This document shows, in pieces, positions 43,283 to 51,769 of a stretch of DNA of 64,000 nt. Source of the DNA: Nonomuraea pusilla (GTDB lineage Bacteria; Actinomycetota; Actinomycetes; Streptosporangiales; Streptosporangiaceae). The translations under genes and the position numbers were made by a program. The stretch covers positions 558,001-622,000 of the forward strand of contig NZ_FOBF01000003.1 in assembly GCF_900109355.1 (NCBI RefSeq), given 5' to 3'. Position 1 is the stretch's first letter; the number at the start of each line of letters is the position of its first letter. The notes under the pieces are model-generated. The model did not search any database and was not told the DNA's origin. It saw nothing but the letters and a program-made list of their open reading frames with translations.

Positions 43283-43870
43283 TCAGCCGAGGGCGGTGGC
43301 GAGGTCGTCGTAGGTGCGGTAGTGGACGCCGGTCATGCCCAGCTCCCTGGCCGCCGCGACGTTCTCCAGCCGGTCGTCCACGAACAGGCAGCGCTCGGGC
43401 GCGGCCCCGGCCCGCTCGGCGGCGATCTCGTAGATCCGCCTGTCGGGCTTGGCCACGCCGACCCTGGCGCTGCTGACGACGTCGTCGGCGAAGTAGGTGA
43501 GGCCGAGCCTGTCGAGGTGCTCCTCCAGGGTGTCCATGGCGTTGGTCACGAGGACGACGGGCACACGGGCCTGCGCCTTGGCCAGCAGCTCCCTGACCTG
43601 CTCGTCCACCCAGAACCGCACCTGCATGAACTCCGCCACGGCCAGCCTGGCGGGCTCGTCGCCGCCCAGGGCGGCCGCGATCGACTCGGCCCACTGCGCC
43701 TCGGTGACGCGCCCCAGCGTCGCCGGCATGATCAGCTCGGGGGCGAAGGCGGTGGCGGTGAGCGGGAGGCCGTAGCGGGCCTCGATGTCGGCCTGCTGGT
43801 CGTGGTCGAAGTGGCGGAGCACGCCGTCGAGGTCGCAGAGCACCGCGTCGAAGGGGGTCACAGCCCACAT
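43283..43870 (-). CDS. HAD-family hydrolase
   Basis: 195-residue HAD protein. Motif I is VLCDLDGVLRHFD (DxDGV), motif II VLVTNAMDT, motif III GVAKPDRRIYEIA with Lys, and motif IV FVDDRLENV. The cap helices are of subclass I type. ATG 43870 is chosen, preceded by GGGG; GTG 43861 is a second candidate. It is convergent with the tenA-like gene. The substrate is unknown. Confidence 0.85.
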   Translation of the reverse strand: MWAVTPFDAVLCDLDGVLRHFDHDQQADIEARYGLPLTATAFAPELIMPATLGRVTEAQWAESIAAALGGDEPARLAVAEFMQVRFWVDEQVRELLAKAQARVPVVLVTNAMDTLEEHLDRLGLTYFADDVVSSARVGVAKPDRRIYEIAAERAGAAPERCLFVDDRLENVAAARELGMTGVHYRTYDDLATALG

Positions 43871-43989
43871 TCTGCCCCGCGCGCGGCACCCCGGGGGAAC
43901 CCCGCGGAGATCGTCCACCGCGGAAGCCGCGGGAGCCGGTCGCGGCACTACCATCTCCGAGACGGGATTCGGCATCGGAACGGTAGGGC

Positions 43990-44808
43990 ATGAAGGATCA
44001 CCAGCTGCCGCGCGAGCTGTCGCAGCTGTTCGCCGACGGCGGCAGGGGGCGTACCCTGCCGGCCCGGCTGCCCGCGGGCGACGCCGTCTGGCCCGACCCC
44101 GGCTACACCGGGCTGGGCAGGGCGGCCAGGCCTGCGTTCTGGATGAGCGACGAGCCCGTGACCGCCGCGGAGTGGGCCCGGTTCCGCAAGGGGCACGCGC
44201 GCAGCGGGCTGTGGCCGATCCTGCTGGACGAGTCGGCGCAGCCCTGGGCGATCGGCCAGATCGTGCCGGACGATCCCCGGCAGATCGACCATTTCACGGC
44301 CGAGGGGTTCATGGCCGAGGTCTGGCAGGAGTGGGTGGCGCAGATGCCGCCGGAGGCGCTGGGCGAGCTGGAGCCGTTCGGGGCGATCTGCCCCGGGCTG
44401 GCGCCGCCCGGCGTGCTGCGCGCCGACCCCGGCGCGGTGGCCGACTGGTACGCGGGCGAGCTCGCGCCGAGGGGCATGCCGCTCGGCCTGGTGGCGGCGC
44501 ACCGGGGCGCCGACGCGCTGGCCGTCATGGGCTGGCAGGGGGCGCTGCACCACAACGAGTGGATGGTGCCGATGGCGGCGGTGGTGCGCAGCTGGGAGGA
44601 CCGGTTCGGCGCCCGGGTCGTGAGCGTCGGCTTCAACACCCTCGACCTCAGCGTGGCGGCGCCGCCGACCGAGCCGGAGCACGCGCTGCACGTCGCGGCC
44701 GAGCACTGGGCGTTCTGCCCCGACAACGTGGTGCAGGGCCCCGGCGACCTCCAGAGCTACGCCGAGCAGATCGCCGGAGGGCACGCCTGGTCCTTCTGGT
44801 GGGACTGA
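43990..44808 (+). CDS. DUF4253-domain protein
   Basis: 272-residue protein. The C-terminal half (RSWEDRFGARVVSVGFNTLD, then AAEHWAFCPDNVVQGPGDLQ and AGGHAWSFWWD) matches the DUF4253 family found in actinobacteria and other bacteria. The N-terminal half has no match that I know. It is cytoplasmic and lacks membrane segments. Function unknown. It is divergent from the HAD gene. Confidence 0.85.
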   Translation: MKDHQLPRELSQLFADGGRGRTLPARLPAGDAVWPDPGYTGLGRAARPAFWMSDEPVTAAEWARFRKGHARSGLWPILLDESAQPWAIGQIVPDDPRQIDHFTAEGFMAEVWQEWVAQMPPEALGELEPFGAICPGLAPPGVLRADPGAVADWYAGELAPRGMPLGLVAAHRGADALAVMGWQGALHHNEWMVPMAAVVRSWEDRFGARVVSVGFNTLDLSVAAPPTEPEHALHVAAEHWAFCPDNVVQGPGDLQSYAEQIAGGHAWSFWWD

Positions 44809-44847
44809 AACCGGATTTACGTTACCTTTACCCTCCGGGGAGGGAAC

Positions 44848-46371
44848 GTGACCATGGCCCACGGGGATCTGACGCCGGAGCTGATCGGCTCGTCGGTGTG
44901 GACCGACTGGCTGGTCCAGGGGGCCGGCATCCCCGTCTACGACGTGCCGCTGGTGTCCGTCGGCGGCGGCTTCGGCTCGTTCACGCTGCTCGACGTCCTG
45001 CGCGTCCGCGGTGTGCCGACCAGCCACCTGCGCGTGCTGTCCACCAGTGACACCCCGTGGCAGACGTGGGAGTACCTCACCCGGGTCTCCCAGCTGCCCG
45101 CGCACGAGCGCATCCGCTCCGACTCCGGCGCCCGTCCCGACAACATCTGGGGCTTCCCCTCGTACGCGCTGCAGGAGGCCTGGCGCGACCGCTCGCTCAA
45201 GCCGCTCGCGCAGGTGCTGACGGAGCCGCTGCTCGCCGACTTCTACGCGCCCCGCGCCGGGCTGGTCATGGCGTCGGTGCAGCGTGAGGCCGAGCGCATC
45301 GGCTACTGGGAGATGCTGGCCAAGGGCCAGGTGCGCATGGTCAGGAAGCGCGCGGGCGGCGGCTACTACACGGTGCTCACCCCTCCGGCGGGCGCCTCGC
45401 CCACCAAGCGGGTGGCCCTGCGCTCCCAGTACGTGCACCTCGCGGTCGGCTACCCGGGGCTGAAGTTCCTCGACGACCTGCAGGAGTTCCGCCAGGCCAG
45501 GGGCGAGCGGTACCGGGTGGTCAACGCGTACGAGCCGCACGAGCACGTCTACGACCAGCTGAGGAGGCGCCCGGGGACGGTGGTGCTGCGCGGCGCGGGC
45601 ATCGTGGCCTCCCGCGTGCTCCAGCGCCTGATGGACGACAGGGAGCGGCACGGCCTGCACACCCAGATCGTCCAGCTGTTCCGCACGTACGTCACCGGGC
45701 CGCACGGCCCGCACCCGTTCATGCGGCGCAAGGGCGGCGACGGGTGGGCCTACCAGGCGTTCACCATGCCGAAGTCGGCGTTCGGCGGCCAGCTCAAGGC
45801 GCGCTTCCGCAGGGCGTCGCCGGAGCGGCGGGCCGAGCTGGCGAAGCTGGTGGCGGGCACGACCACGCCGAAGCTGCGGCGCTGGCAGGAGCAGATGGAC
45901 ACCGGCAGGCGGCAGGGCTGGTACCACCCGCTGCAGGCCGTCGTGGAACGCATCGACCAGGCGCCCGACGGCCGGCTGGTGAGCTTCACCCGCAGCGCGA
46001 ACGGCGCGCCCGCGCAGTTCGTCTCCGACTTCATCATCGACTGCACCGGCCTGGAGGCCGACATGCCGGAGCACCGGGTCCTCGACGACCTGCTCACGCA
46101 CGGCGGCGCCCGGCGGAACAAGGCGGGCAGGCTCCAGGTCGGCGAGAGCTTCGAAGTGCTGGGCGCCGAGAGCGAGGGCGGCGTCCTGTACGCCTCGGGC
46201 GCCGCCACGGCGGGCAACCACTTCCTCGCCGTCGACAGCTTCCTCGGCATGCAGACCGCCGCACTCGACATCGCCGACGACCTGACCAGGCGCGGCTTCT
46301 GCGAGGGGCTCGGGCCGGTGCGGTCCGCCGCCCAGTGGCTGCGCTGGGCGGCCAACAGGAGGCCGGAGTGA
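44848..46371 (+). CDS. FAD/NAD(P)-binding oxidoreductase-like protein
   Basis: 507-residue protein with a GGGFGSFTLLDVLRVRGV dinucleotide-binding start after a short N-terminal strand (VPLVSV), a second nucleotide-binding segment VVLRGAGIVASRVLQRL near residue 250, and FIIDCTGLEADMPEH near residue 400, which resembles the C-terminal ATG motif of flavoproteins. There is no transmembrane helix. GTG 44848 is preceded by GGGGAGGG; ATG 44854 is the alternative start. It is the first gene of a three-gene operon with a small membrane protein (4-bp overlap) and an MFS transporter. A redox enzyme for a transported compound is the likely role, by inference. Confidence 0.75.
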   Translation: MTMAHGDLTPELIGSSVWTDWLVQGAGIPVYDVPLVSVGGGFGSFTLLDVLRVRGVPTSHLRVLSTSDTPWQTWEYLTRVSQLPAHERIRSDSGARPDNIWGFPSYALQEAWRDRSLKPLAQVLTEPLLADFYAPRAGLVMASVQREAERIGYWEMLAKGQVRMVRKRAGGGYYTVLTPPAGASPTKRVALRSQYVHLAVGYPGLKFLDDLQEFRQARGERYRVVNAYEPHEHVYDQLRRRPGTVVLRGAGIVASRVLQRLMDDRERHGLHTQIVQLFRTYVTGPHGPHPFMRRKGGDGWAYQAFTMPKSAFGGQLKARFRRASPERRAELAKLVAGTTTPKLRRWQEQMDTGRRQGWYHPLQAVVERIDQAPDGRLVSFTRSANGAPAQFVSDFIIDCTGLEADMPEHRVLDDLLTHGGARRNKAGRLQVGESFEVLGAESEGGVLYASGAATAGNHFLAVDSFLGMQTAALDIADDLTRRGFCEGLGPVRSAAQWLRWAANRRPE

Positions 46372-46787
46372 TCCCCACTCTTGCCGGGCGGATCCAGACC
46401 CGGCTGTTCGCGCTGTCCACCATCGGCGTCGTGCTGACCGCGCTGGTCACGCTGGTGCTGCCGATGTCGTTCACGCACGCCTTCCTCGTGCTGCTGGCCG
46501 TCGCCGTCGTGGGCGTCGGCTGGGAGCTGCTGTACCACCTGCTCATGCAGTTCCGCTGGGACAAGGACTGGCCGACCCTGTTCGGGCTGGTCACGGCCGT
46601 CCCCGAGGGGCTGCTCATGTGGGTGCTGCTGGACGCGGGCCTGGTGCCTGGAGTGCCGGGGCCCGTTCCGGTGTGGGCGTTCACGGTCATGTTCGCGACG
46701 GTCTGGCTGGGCCAGTGGCTGTTCGTGAACGGACCGATGCGCGTCCTGTTCGTCAAGTGGCGGCTGCGGGGGGGCCGCCTCCTGTGA
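46368..46787 (+). CDS. Small integral membrane protein, function unknown
   Basis: 139 residues with four hydrophobic helices: TRLFALSTIGVVLTALVTLV, AFLVLLAVAVVGVGWELLYH, LFGLVTAVPEGLLMWVLLDA and AFTVMFATVWLGQWLFV. The GTG start shares bases with the stop of the upstream gene, and AGGAGG lies upstream. It sits between an oxidoreductase and an MFS transporter, which suggests a membrane subunit of the same system. I do not recognise the family. Confidence 0.75.
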   Translation: MIPTLAGRIQTRLFALSTIGVVLTALVTLVLPMSFTHAFLVLLAVAVVGVGWELLYHLLMQFRWDKDWPTLFGLVTAVPEGLLMWVLLDAGLVPGVPGPVPVWAFTVMFATVWLGQWLFVNGPMRVLFVKWRLRGGRLL

Positions 46788-46804
46788 ATCCGAGGAGAGA
46801 GAAC

Positions 46805-48391
46805 ATGGGGGGCGTCGCGTTAGCCCGGCCGCTGTACTTCTGGCTGGGCTTCCTGGCCACGGTCGCGGGGGTCGTGCTCCATCTGCCGATGTACCTGCAC
46901 GGCGCGGACATGCACTACCACCTGGCCGGGATGCCGATGGACACGCCGATGGCCGTCGGCATGGCGCTCATCGTCGCCGGCCTGCTGGTCACCGCCTACG
47001 GGCTGGTTCCGCCGGGGGCGCTGACCGCCAGACCCGCCGCCGAGGTGCGGGTCAGGGCCCTGGACGACGCGCGGATGCGTCCCGCGCACATCGGCCTGAT
47101 CGTCGTCATGTCGGTCGCGGTCGTGATCGACGCGATGAAGCCGATCACGCTGGGCTTCGTCGCGCCCGGCATGGCCAAGGAGTACGGGCTGAAGTCCGCG
47201 CTCAACCCGGCGGGCGACCTGCCGGTGGCGCTGCTGCCGCTGGCCGGGCTCACCGGCACCGTGCTCGGGTCGCTGCTGTGGGGCTGGATGGGGGACAAGA
47301 TCGGGCGCAAGCCGTCGATCCTGTTCGCCGGCGTGCTGTTCATCGGCACGGCGATCTGCGGTGCCATGCCGGACTTCGGCTGGAACCTCGCCATGTGCGT
47401 GGCCATGGGGCTGGGCGCGGGCGGCATGCTGCCGATCACGTTCTCGCTGCTGGCCGAGACGATCCCGCCCAGGCACAAGGGGTGGGTGATGGTGCTCATC
47501 GGCGGCAACCTGGCCGTGGCGTACCTGGCGGCGAGCTGGCTGTCGGCCTCGCTCGCGCCCACGTACTCGTGGCGGATCCTGTGGCTGGTCGGCATGCCGA
47601 CCGGGGTCTTCCTCATCCTGCTCAACCGGTTCATCCCCGAGTCGCCGCGCTTCCTGCTGGCGCACGGCCGTGACGAGGAGGCCCGCGCCATCATGGCGCG
47701 CTACGGCGCGGCGGCCACGGCGCAGGCGCGGGAGGAGGAGGTGGAACGGGTGGAGGACGACCACGGCGGCGGCTACTCGCGGCTGTTCCGCCCGCCCTTC
47801 ACCGGGCTGACGGTGGCGGTGGTGGTCCTCGGGCTGAGCATCGGGCTGGTGACGTACGGGTTCCAGCTGTGGATCCCGTCGAACCTGCAGCGGCTCGGCC
47901 TCGACCAGCAGACGGCCGATCGGGCGCTGCGCGACTCGACCCTGCTGGGGCTGCCGCTGATCCTCGTGTCCGCCGCGATGTACGGGCTGTGGAGCGCCAA
48001 GAAGACGATCGTCGTGCTGACGGCGCTGGTGGGCGCGGCGCTGGCGGTGCTGTCGTTCGCGGGTGAGACGCTGGCCCAGGACCGCACCTGGCTGTACCTG
48101 CTGCTGGCCGGGCCGATCGTCGGCACCGCGGCCATCGCGGCGGTGCTCGCGGCCTACAGCTCCGAGATCTACCCGACCCGGGTGCGCTCGCGCGGCTCCG
48201 GCCTGTCGGCGGGGGTCGGCAAGCTGGGAGGCGTGGCCGTGACCGCCGTGCTGGTGGCGGGCGCGACGGCCCCTTCCATCGGCGCGACCGCGCTGCTCGG
48301 CGCGGTGCCGCTCGTCCTGGCCGTCGTGGCCGTGCTCGCGTTCGGCGTCGAGCCGGCCAAGGGGTCGGCCGAGACGCCGGTGACCGCCTGA
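46805..48391 (+). CDS. MFS transporter with extra Met/His-rich N-terminal membrane unit
   Basis: 528-residue transporter. The main body is a 12-helix MFS of the SLC22/aromatic-acid symporter type with motif A GSLLWGWMGDKIGRKPSIL and sugar-porter-like IPESPRFLLAHG. Before it are about 75 extra residues with two helices joined by a loop rich in Met, His and Tyr (HLPMYLHGADMHYHLAGMPM), unusual for this family and suggestive of metal binding. ATG 46805 has GAGGAG upstream. It is the third gene of the oxidoreductase operon, 17 bp after the small membrane protein. The cargo is unknown. Confidence 0.88.
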   Translation: MGGVALARPLYFWLGFLATVAGVVLHLPMYLHGADMHYHLAGMPMDTPMAVGMALIVAGLLVTAYGLVPPGALTARPAAEVRVRALDDARMRPAHIGLIVVMSVAVVIDAMKPITLGFVAPGMAKEYGLKSALNPAGDLPVALLPLAGLTGTVLGSLLWGWMGDKIGRKPSILFAGVLFIGTAICGAMPDFGWNLAMCVAMGLGAGGMLPITFSLLAETIPPRHKGWVMVLIGGNLAVAYLAASWLSASLAPTYSWRILWLVGMPTGVFLILLNRFIPESPRFLLAHGRDEEARAIMARYGAAATAQAREEEVERVEDDHGGGYSRLFRPPFTGLTVAVVVLGLSIGLVTYGFQLWIPSNLQRLGLDQQTADRALRDSTLLGLPLILVSAAMYGLWSAKKTIVVLTALVGAALAVLSFAGETLAQDRTWLYLLLAGPIVGTAAIAAVLAAYSSEIYPTRVRSRGSGLSAGVGKLGGVAVTAVLVAGATAPSIGATALLGAVPLVLAVVAVLAFGVEPAKGSAETPVTA

Positions 48392-48400
48392 CACGCCGCC

Positions 48401-48480
48401 GCCTGACTCGATGGCGGCCTGACTCGATGGCGGCCTGACTCGATGGCGGCCTGACTCGATGGCGGCCTGACTCGATGGCG
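48401..48480 (+). repeat. 16-bp tandem repeat, five copies
   Basis: Five perfect head-to-tail copies of GCCTGACTCGATGGCG follow the MFS transporter gene, then two degenerate partial copies to about 48510. They lie in the non-coding gap before the convergent methyltransferase gene. Confidence 0.9.
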
Positions 48481-48539
48481 GCCTGACGCGCCGTCGTCCG
48501 CCTGACGCGCCGTCGCCGGCCTGAGTGAGGGGCCGGAGG

Positions 48540-49370
48540 TCAGGGCAGGCGGGCCACGGCCCCGTAGTTGCCGGACGTGGTGGGCTGGTCGGCGCAGGCC
48601 GCGCCGCGGCCGTCGGGACGCCACTCGGGCACCCAGACCAGGCCGGGCTCCACCAGGTCCAGTCCGTCGAGCAGCGCCTCCACCTCGGCCCGGGTGCGGA
48701 TCGCGTGGCCGGGCAGCGTCATCGCCAGCAGGTCCCTGATGGCGGGCACCAGCTCGGCCGGCACGCCGTCGAACGTCGTGTGGATGAGCGAGAGGTAGCT
48801 CCCGTCGGGGACCTCCTGGCGCAGCCGCTTGACCACGTAGTGGGCGTACTCGTCGTCGTCCAGGCTGTGGCTGGAGACCAGCAGGACGGCCATGGGCCTC
48901 TCCCAGTCGAGGAACGTCTGGACGACGTGGTCGTCCAGCAGCTCGTCGATCTCCCGCACGTCTCCCTCGACCACCCGCACCAGGTCCGTCACCGGCTCGA
49001 TGGTGGCGCGCGCGGCGGCCAGCACCATCGGGTCGCTCTCGACGTACACGACGCGGGCGGCGCACCCGTACGCCTCGCGGGCGACGTCGTGCAACTGGCT
49101 GCCCGGCGGCAGCCCGCTGGGGACACCACTGCCGATGACCACGAACTGGTCCACACCCGACGCGGCCAGGTGGCGTACCACGCGGCCCAGATGCTCAAGG
49201 ACGGCACGCGCCGCGGTGGTGGTGACGGGGGCCGCCATGTCGTACCGCCGCACGGCATCGCGGTCCGCCGTGAAATGGTTCTTTCCACCCGCGGCCGCAT
49301 CAAGGACGCGAGTGATTCTCGCTTGGGTCATCTCGAGCTTCGCCAGGTTTCGGATAGCACGCTGACGCAT
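48540..49370 (-). CDS. SAM-dependent methyltransferase, DUF574/PF04672 family
   Basis: 276-residue protein of the actinobacterial SAM-binding family. The family hallmarks are the N-terminal ITRVLDAAAGGKNHFTADRD, the GLPPGSQLHDVAREAYGCAA region and VVYVESDPMVLAAARA, with VVEGDVREIDELL in the binding site. In filamentous actinomycetes these proteins are abundant and poorly characterised, often beside XRE/DUF5753 regulators, as here. ATG 49370 is used; ATG 49331 is an in-frame alternative. The methyl acceptor is unknown. Confidence 0.88.
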   Translation of the reverse strand: MRQRAIRNLAKLEMTQARITRVLDAAAGGKNHFTADRDAVRRYDMAAPVTTTAARAVLEHLGRVVRHLAASGVDQFVVIGSGVPSGLPPGSQLHDVAREAYGCAARVVYVESDPMVLAAARATIEPVTDLVRVVEGDVREIDELLDDHVVQTFLDWERPMAVLLVSSHSLDDDEYAHYVVKRLRQEVPDGSYLSLIHTTFDGVPAELVPAIRDLLAMTLPGHAIRTRAEVEALLDGLDLVEPGLVWVPEWRPDGRGAACADQPTTSGNYGAVARLP

Positions 49371-49487
49371 TTGAGTGTTGCCCCTTTCCCCTCGCCCACT
49401 ACGTCGGGAAAGAACGATCTTTTGGACCCCACTCGATGACCCAGACCATATGATCCCCCATGGCCCAGAGAAGACAACACAAATGCC

Positions 49488-49501
49488 CCTGAATTTTCAG
49501 G
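49488..49501. promoter_or_regulatory. 14-bp perfect palindrome upstream of the methyltransferase
   Basis: CCTGAA-TT-TTCAGG is a perfect palindrome about 118 bp before the methyltransferase ATG, in an AT-rich setting. It could be the operator for the adjacent DUF5753 regulator; that is inference. Confidence 0.35.
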
Positions 49502-49521
49502 AAATATGCCTTACTGGCATA

Positions 49522-49557
49522 GCGCCTGATCATTGACATAAATGATCAAAAAGGCGC
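49522..49557 (-). terminator. Hairpin directly after the double-HTH regulator gene
   Basis: TGATCATT (49527) and AATGATCA (49541) form a perfect 8-bp stem with a 6-base loop, extended by GCGCC and GGCGC at the outside with four unpaired A residues. It starts 2 bp after the stop codon of the XRE gene. It may end that transcript, although there is no long U-tract. Confidence 0.5.
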
Positions 49558-49559
49558 GA

Positions 49560-50813
49560 TCAATGGCCGATCGTGCGCGAGATCCGTTCCCGGTGCCGAG
49601 TCAGCAGCTCCACGGTCTCCTCGCGGGTGGTGGTGGTGACCGACAGCTTCGTGAACGCCTGGTGGTACGCCTCCACCGCCCCCGGGTCGCTGATCAGCGC
49701 GTCGGACTCCACGCCGTGCACGCACGCCACGTCCGGCTCGAACGCCTCCGCGAAGCGCCACAGCGTGAACGGGCCGGTGCGCGGCAGGTACGCGGGATCG
49801 TCGACCGGCACGACGTGCAGCGAGACCGTCGGCCGCTTGGCGTGGCCGATCAGCGCGTCGATCTGCTCCAACTGGAGGTGCGGCTCGCCGATGCCGCGCA
49901 GCAGCACGCTCTCGTCGATCACCGCCCACAGCACGACCCCGTCGCGGCCCAGCGCCTCCTGGCGGGCCAGCACCAGCGGCAGCGCCTCCTCGACCGACGG
50001 CTGGCCGAGCGTCTCCGGGCCCGTCACGGCGAGCGCGGCGCGGGCGTACTCCTCGGTCTGCAGCAGCGGCGGCACGAACTGCGGGTGGTAGGTGCGGATC
50101 AGCGTGGCCCGCTCCTCCAGCGCGTACGAGGCGGCCAGCCAGACCGGCACTCCCTGCGCGTCGTACCAGGCGGCCTCGCGCTCTCCCCTGGCCAGGGACA
50201 GTACGTACTCGCGGATCGCGGGGGCGCTGACGCCGTACAGGCCGAGCAGCCGCTCGACGACGGCGGGCGCGGGTGCGAGCCTGCCCTCCTCGACGGCGGG
50301 CACGGCCGCGGCGCCCCTGCCGAGCGCCGTCTCGACCTGCTCGGCCGACATCTCGGCGGCCAGGCGCAGGCCGTGCAGCCGCGCGCCGAGCGCCCTGCGC
50401 TGCGGGCCCGACAGCGGGGCGGACGCCTCGGGGATGCCGGCGGCCCGCTCAGGCTGCTCCGGCAGGCCCTCGGCCCTGCGCGCGAGCTCGACCACGCCGC
50501 GCAGCAGGGCGAGCGACCCCTCGGACAGCCCGGAGGCCGACAGCCCGACGGCGGCGGCGCGGAACTGGAGGTCCTCGACGCTGCCCGACTCGACGTGGTC
50601 GTCGCCGACGAGCCAGCCCACGCTCACCTGGAGGCAGGAGGCCAGCGCGCGCAGCACCTGGAGTGTGGGGTTGGCCTGCTTGCCCGTGCGCAACTGACTG
50701 ACGTACGCGCGCGTGATCGGGATGCCCGCCTCCGTCAGGGCGGAGGCGACCTGGGCGCCCGTGTAACCGCGCTTCGTCAGTGCGAGATCGAGCCGCTCGG
50801 CGAAGTTCGCCAC
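49560..50813 (-). CDS. XRE regulator with two HTH regions and a DUF5753 domain
   Basis: 417-residue regulator. The first helix-turn-helix (residues 1-75, GYTGAQVASALTEAGIPITR then AYVSQLRTGKQANPTLQVLR) resembles the N-terminus of the mycobacterial regulator EspR. A second XRE-like HTH follows (about 140-200, LGARLHGLRLAAEMSAEQVE). The C-terminal DUF5753 domain (about 215-417) is recognised by YHPQFVPPLLQTEEYARAAL and WAVIDESVLLRGIG. The combination of an EspR-like domain with the common HTH-DUF5753 core is unusual. It is divergent from the 51035 gene, and followed by a hairpin and a SAM-methyltransferase gene. Confidence 0.85.
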   Translation of the reverse strand: MANFAERLDLALTKRGYTGAQVASALTEAGIPITRAYVSQLRTGKQANPTLQVLRALASCLQVSVGWLVGDDHVESGSVEDLQFRAAAVGLSASGLSEGSLALLRGVVELARRAEGLPEQPERAAGIPEASAPLSGPQRRALGARLHGLRLAAEMSAEQVETALGRGAAAVPAVEEGRLAPAPAVVERLLGLYGVSAPAIREYVLSLARGEREAAWYDAQGVPVWLAASYALEERATLIRTYHPQFVPPLLQTEEYARAALAVTGPETLGQPSVEEALPLVLARQEALGRDGVVLWAVIDESVLLRGIGEPHLQLEQIDALIGHAKRPTVSLHVVPVDDPAYLPRTGPFTLWRFAEAFEPDVACVHGVESDALISDPGAVEAYHQAFTKLSVTTTTREETVELLTRHRERISRTIGH

Positions 50814-50932
50814 GGCGTACCTCCTACCACCCGTGAACGCCTCCAGCGTAAGGGACTCCGGAGCCGGTGTCCTCTCCCGACGGGGCCACCTCTGCCGGGC
50901 ATCGGGGTATCAACGTATGCGAAAACTGACAG

Positions 50933-50962
50933 TTGACATATCCCGGCGTGCCCGCACAGTAT
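50933..50962 (+). promoter_or_regulatory. Sigma-70-type promoter for the 51035 gene
   Basis: TTGACA (50933-50938) is followed after 18 bases by CAGTAT (50957-50962). The -35 is a perfect consensus, rare in this GC-rich window, and the start codon lies about 65 bp further downstream, giving a leader that includes GGAGG near 51020. Confidence 0.55.
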
Positions 50963-51034
50963 CAGAGACGCGTGGAAAGTGAGGCTTAACAGCCGGATGG
51001 GTCTCGGGAGTCTCCGGCGAGGAGGTGGCCGCAC

Positions 51035-51769
51035 GTGACCAAGGAATCGCCGAGCGGCTCCTGGTTCCTGAAGGACCCGGACGTCCCCGGTCAGGAACGG
51101 GCGATCGAGCGGATCTGCGCCCGCACGGCGGGGACCCCGGTGCACGTCACCGGGCTGCCCTTCGGCGGCGCCCAGGTCTGGCTGGACTGCGCCGCTCACC
51201 GCTGGCGGCTGCACCACCGGATGGCCCGCGAGCTGCGGCTGGCCGGCTGGCACACGGAGACGGGCGCCGACCGGCTGCTCGTGCTCGGATGGAGCGCCTC
51301 CTTCCTGCGGCACCGCGTCAGGATGCTGAGCGCGGCGCTGAGCGGGCGGCTCGCCGACTTCGACAGGACGGCCTTCACCGCGGTCATGATCGCCACCCGG
51401 CTGCGCCACGACGGGTTCCCCGCCGCGGAGCTGCCCGGCGAGGTGCGGGCGCGCTGCGCGGCGGCGCTGCGCTGGCCCGACCGGCTGGCCGACCTGCGCG
51501 GTCTCGAACGCACGTCCACGCTGGAACCGCTGCGGCTCAGGCTCGCCCAGGTGGCGGGGCTGGAGGCCAAGGTGGGGCGGCGCTGCGCCGAACACCTGGC
51601 GCTCGCCGCGAAGGTGGCCAGGGCGGTCGCCGGAGGCGCGCCGCCCGGACTCGGACTGGTACCCCAGCCCCGCGCGCCGGGTCCGCGCGCCGGGCTGACG
51701 GAGCGGATGGTGTGCGTCTGCGTGCCCAACCGCCCCTGCGCGACCGCGACCGCCGGGACGTCGCCATGA
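51035..51769 (+). CDS. Protein of unknown function, first gene of a possible novel cluster
   Basis: 244-residue hydrophilic Arg/Leu-rich protein without membrane segments. I do not recognise a family. The N-terminal 90 residues (GSWFLKDPDVPGQERAIERI, then VWLDCAAHRWRLHHRMAREL) look like a compact mixed fold and the middle is strongly helical. The last 25 residues contain a Cys/Thr/Ser stretch, MVCVCVPNRPCATATAGTSP, unlike the rest. GTG 51035 follows a GGAGG 12 bases upstream. A consensus promoter precedes it, and it is divergent from the double-HTH regulator. Confidence 0.6.
   Translation: MTKESPSGSWFLKDPDVPGQERAIERICARTAGTPVHVTGLPFGGAQVWLDCAAHRWRLHHRMARELRLAGWHTETGADRLLVLGWSASFLRHRVRMLSAALSGRLADFDRTAFTAVMIATRLRHDGFPAAELPGEVRARCAAALRWPDRLADLRGLERTSTLEPLRLRLAQVAGLEAKVGRRCAEHLALAAKVARAVAGGAPPGLGLVPQPRAPGPRAGLTERMVCVCVPNRPCATATAGTSP

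Larger units (their letters stand above)
49371..49559. other. AT-rich intergenic region between methyltransferase and XRE genes
   Basis: This is one of the few AT-rich stretches of the window, consistent with a promoter for the methyltransferase. It includes the palindrome at 49488 and the hairpin at 49522. No gene is seen. Confidence 0.6.

Noticed and set aside
48401..48510. Possible CRISPR array
   Set aside because: The 16-bp units are contiguous with no spacers and no cas genes are near.
48169..49065. 298-codon minus-strand frame spanning the 16-bp repeat block
   Set aside because: It is a shadow of the MFS and methyltransferase genes in another frame; the repeats merely keep it open.
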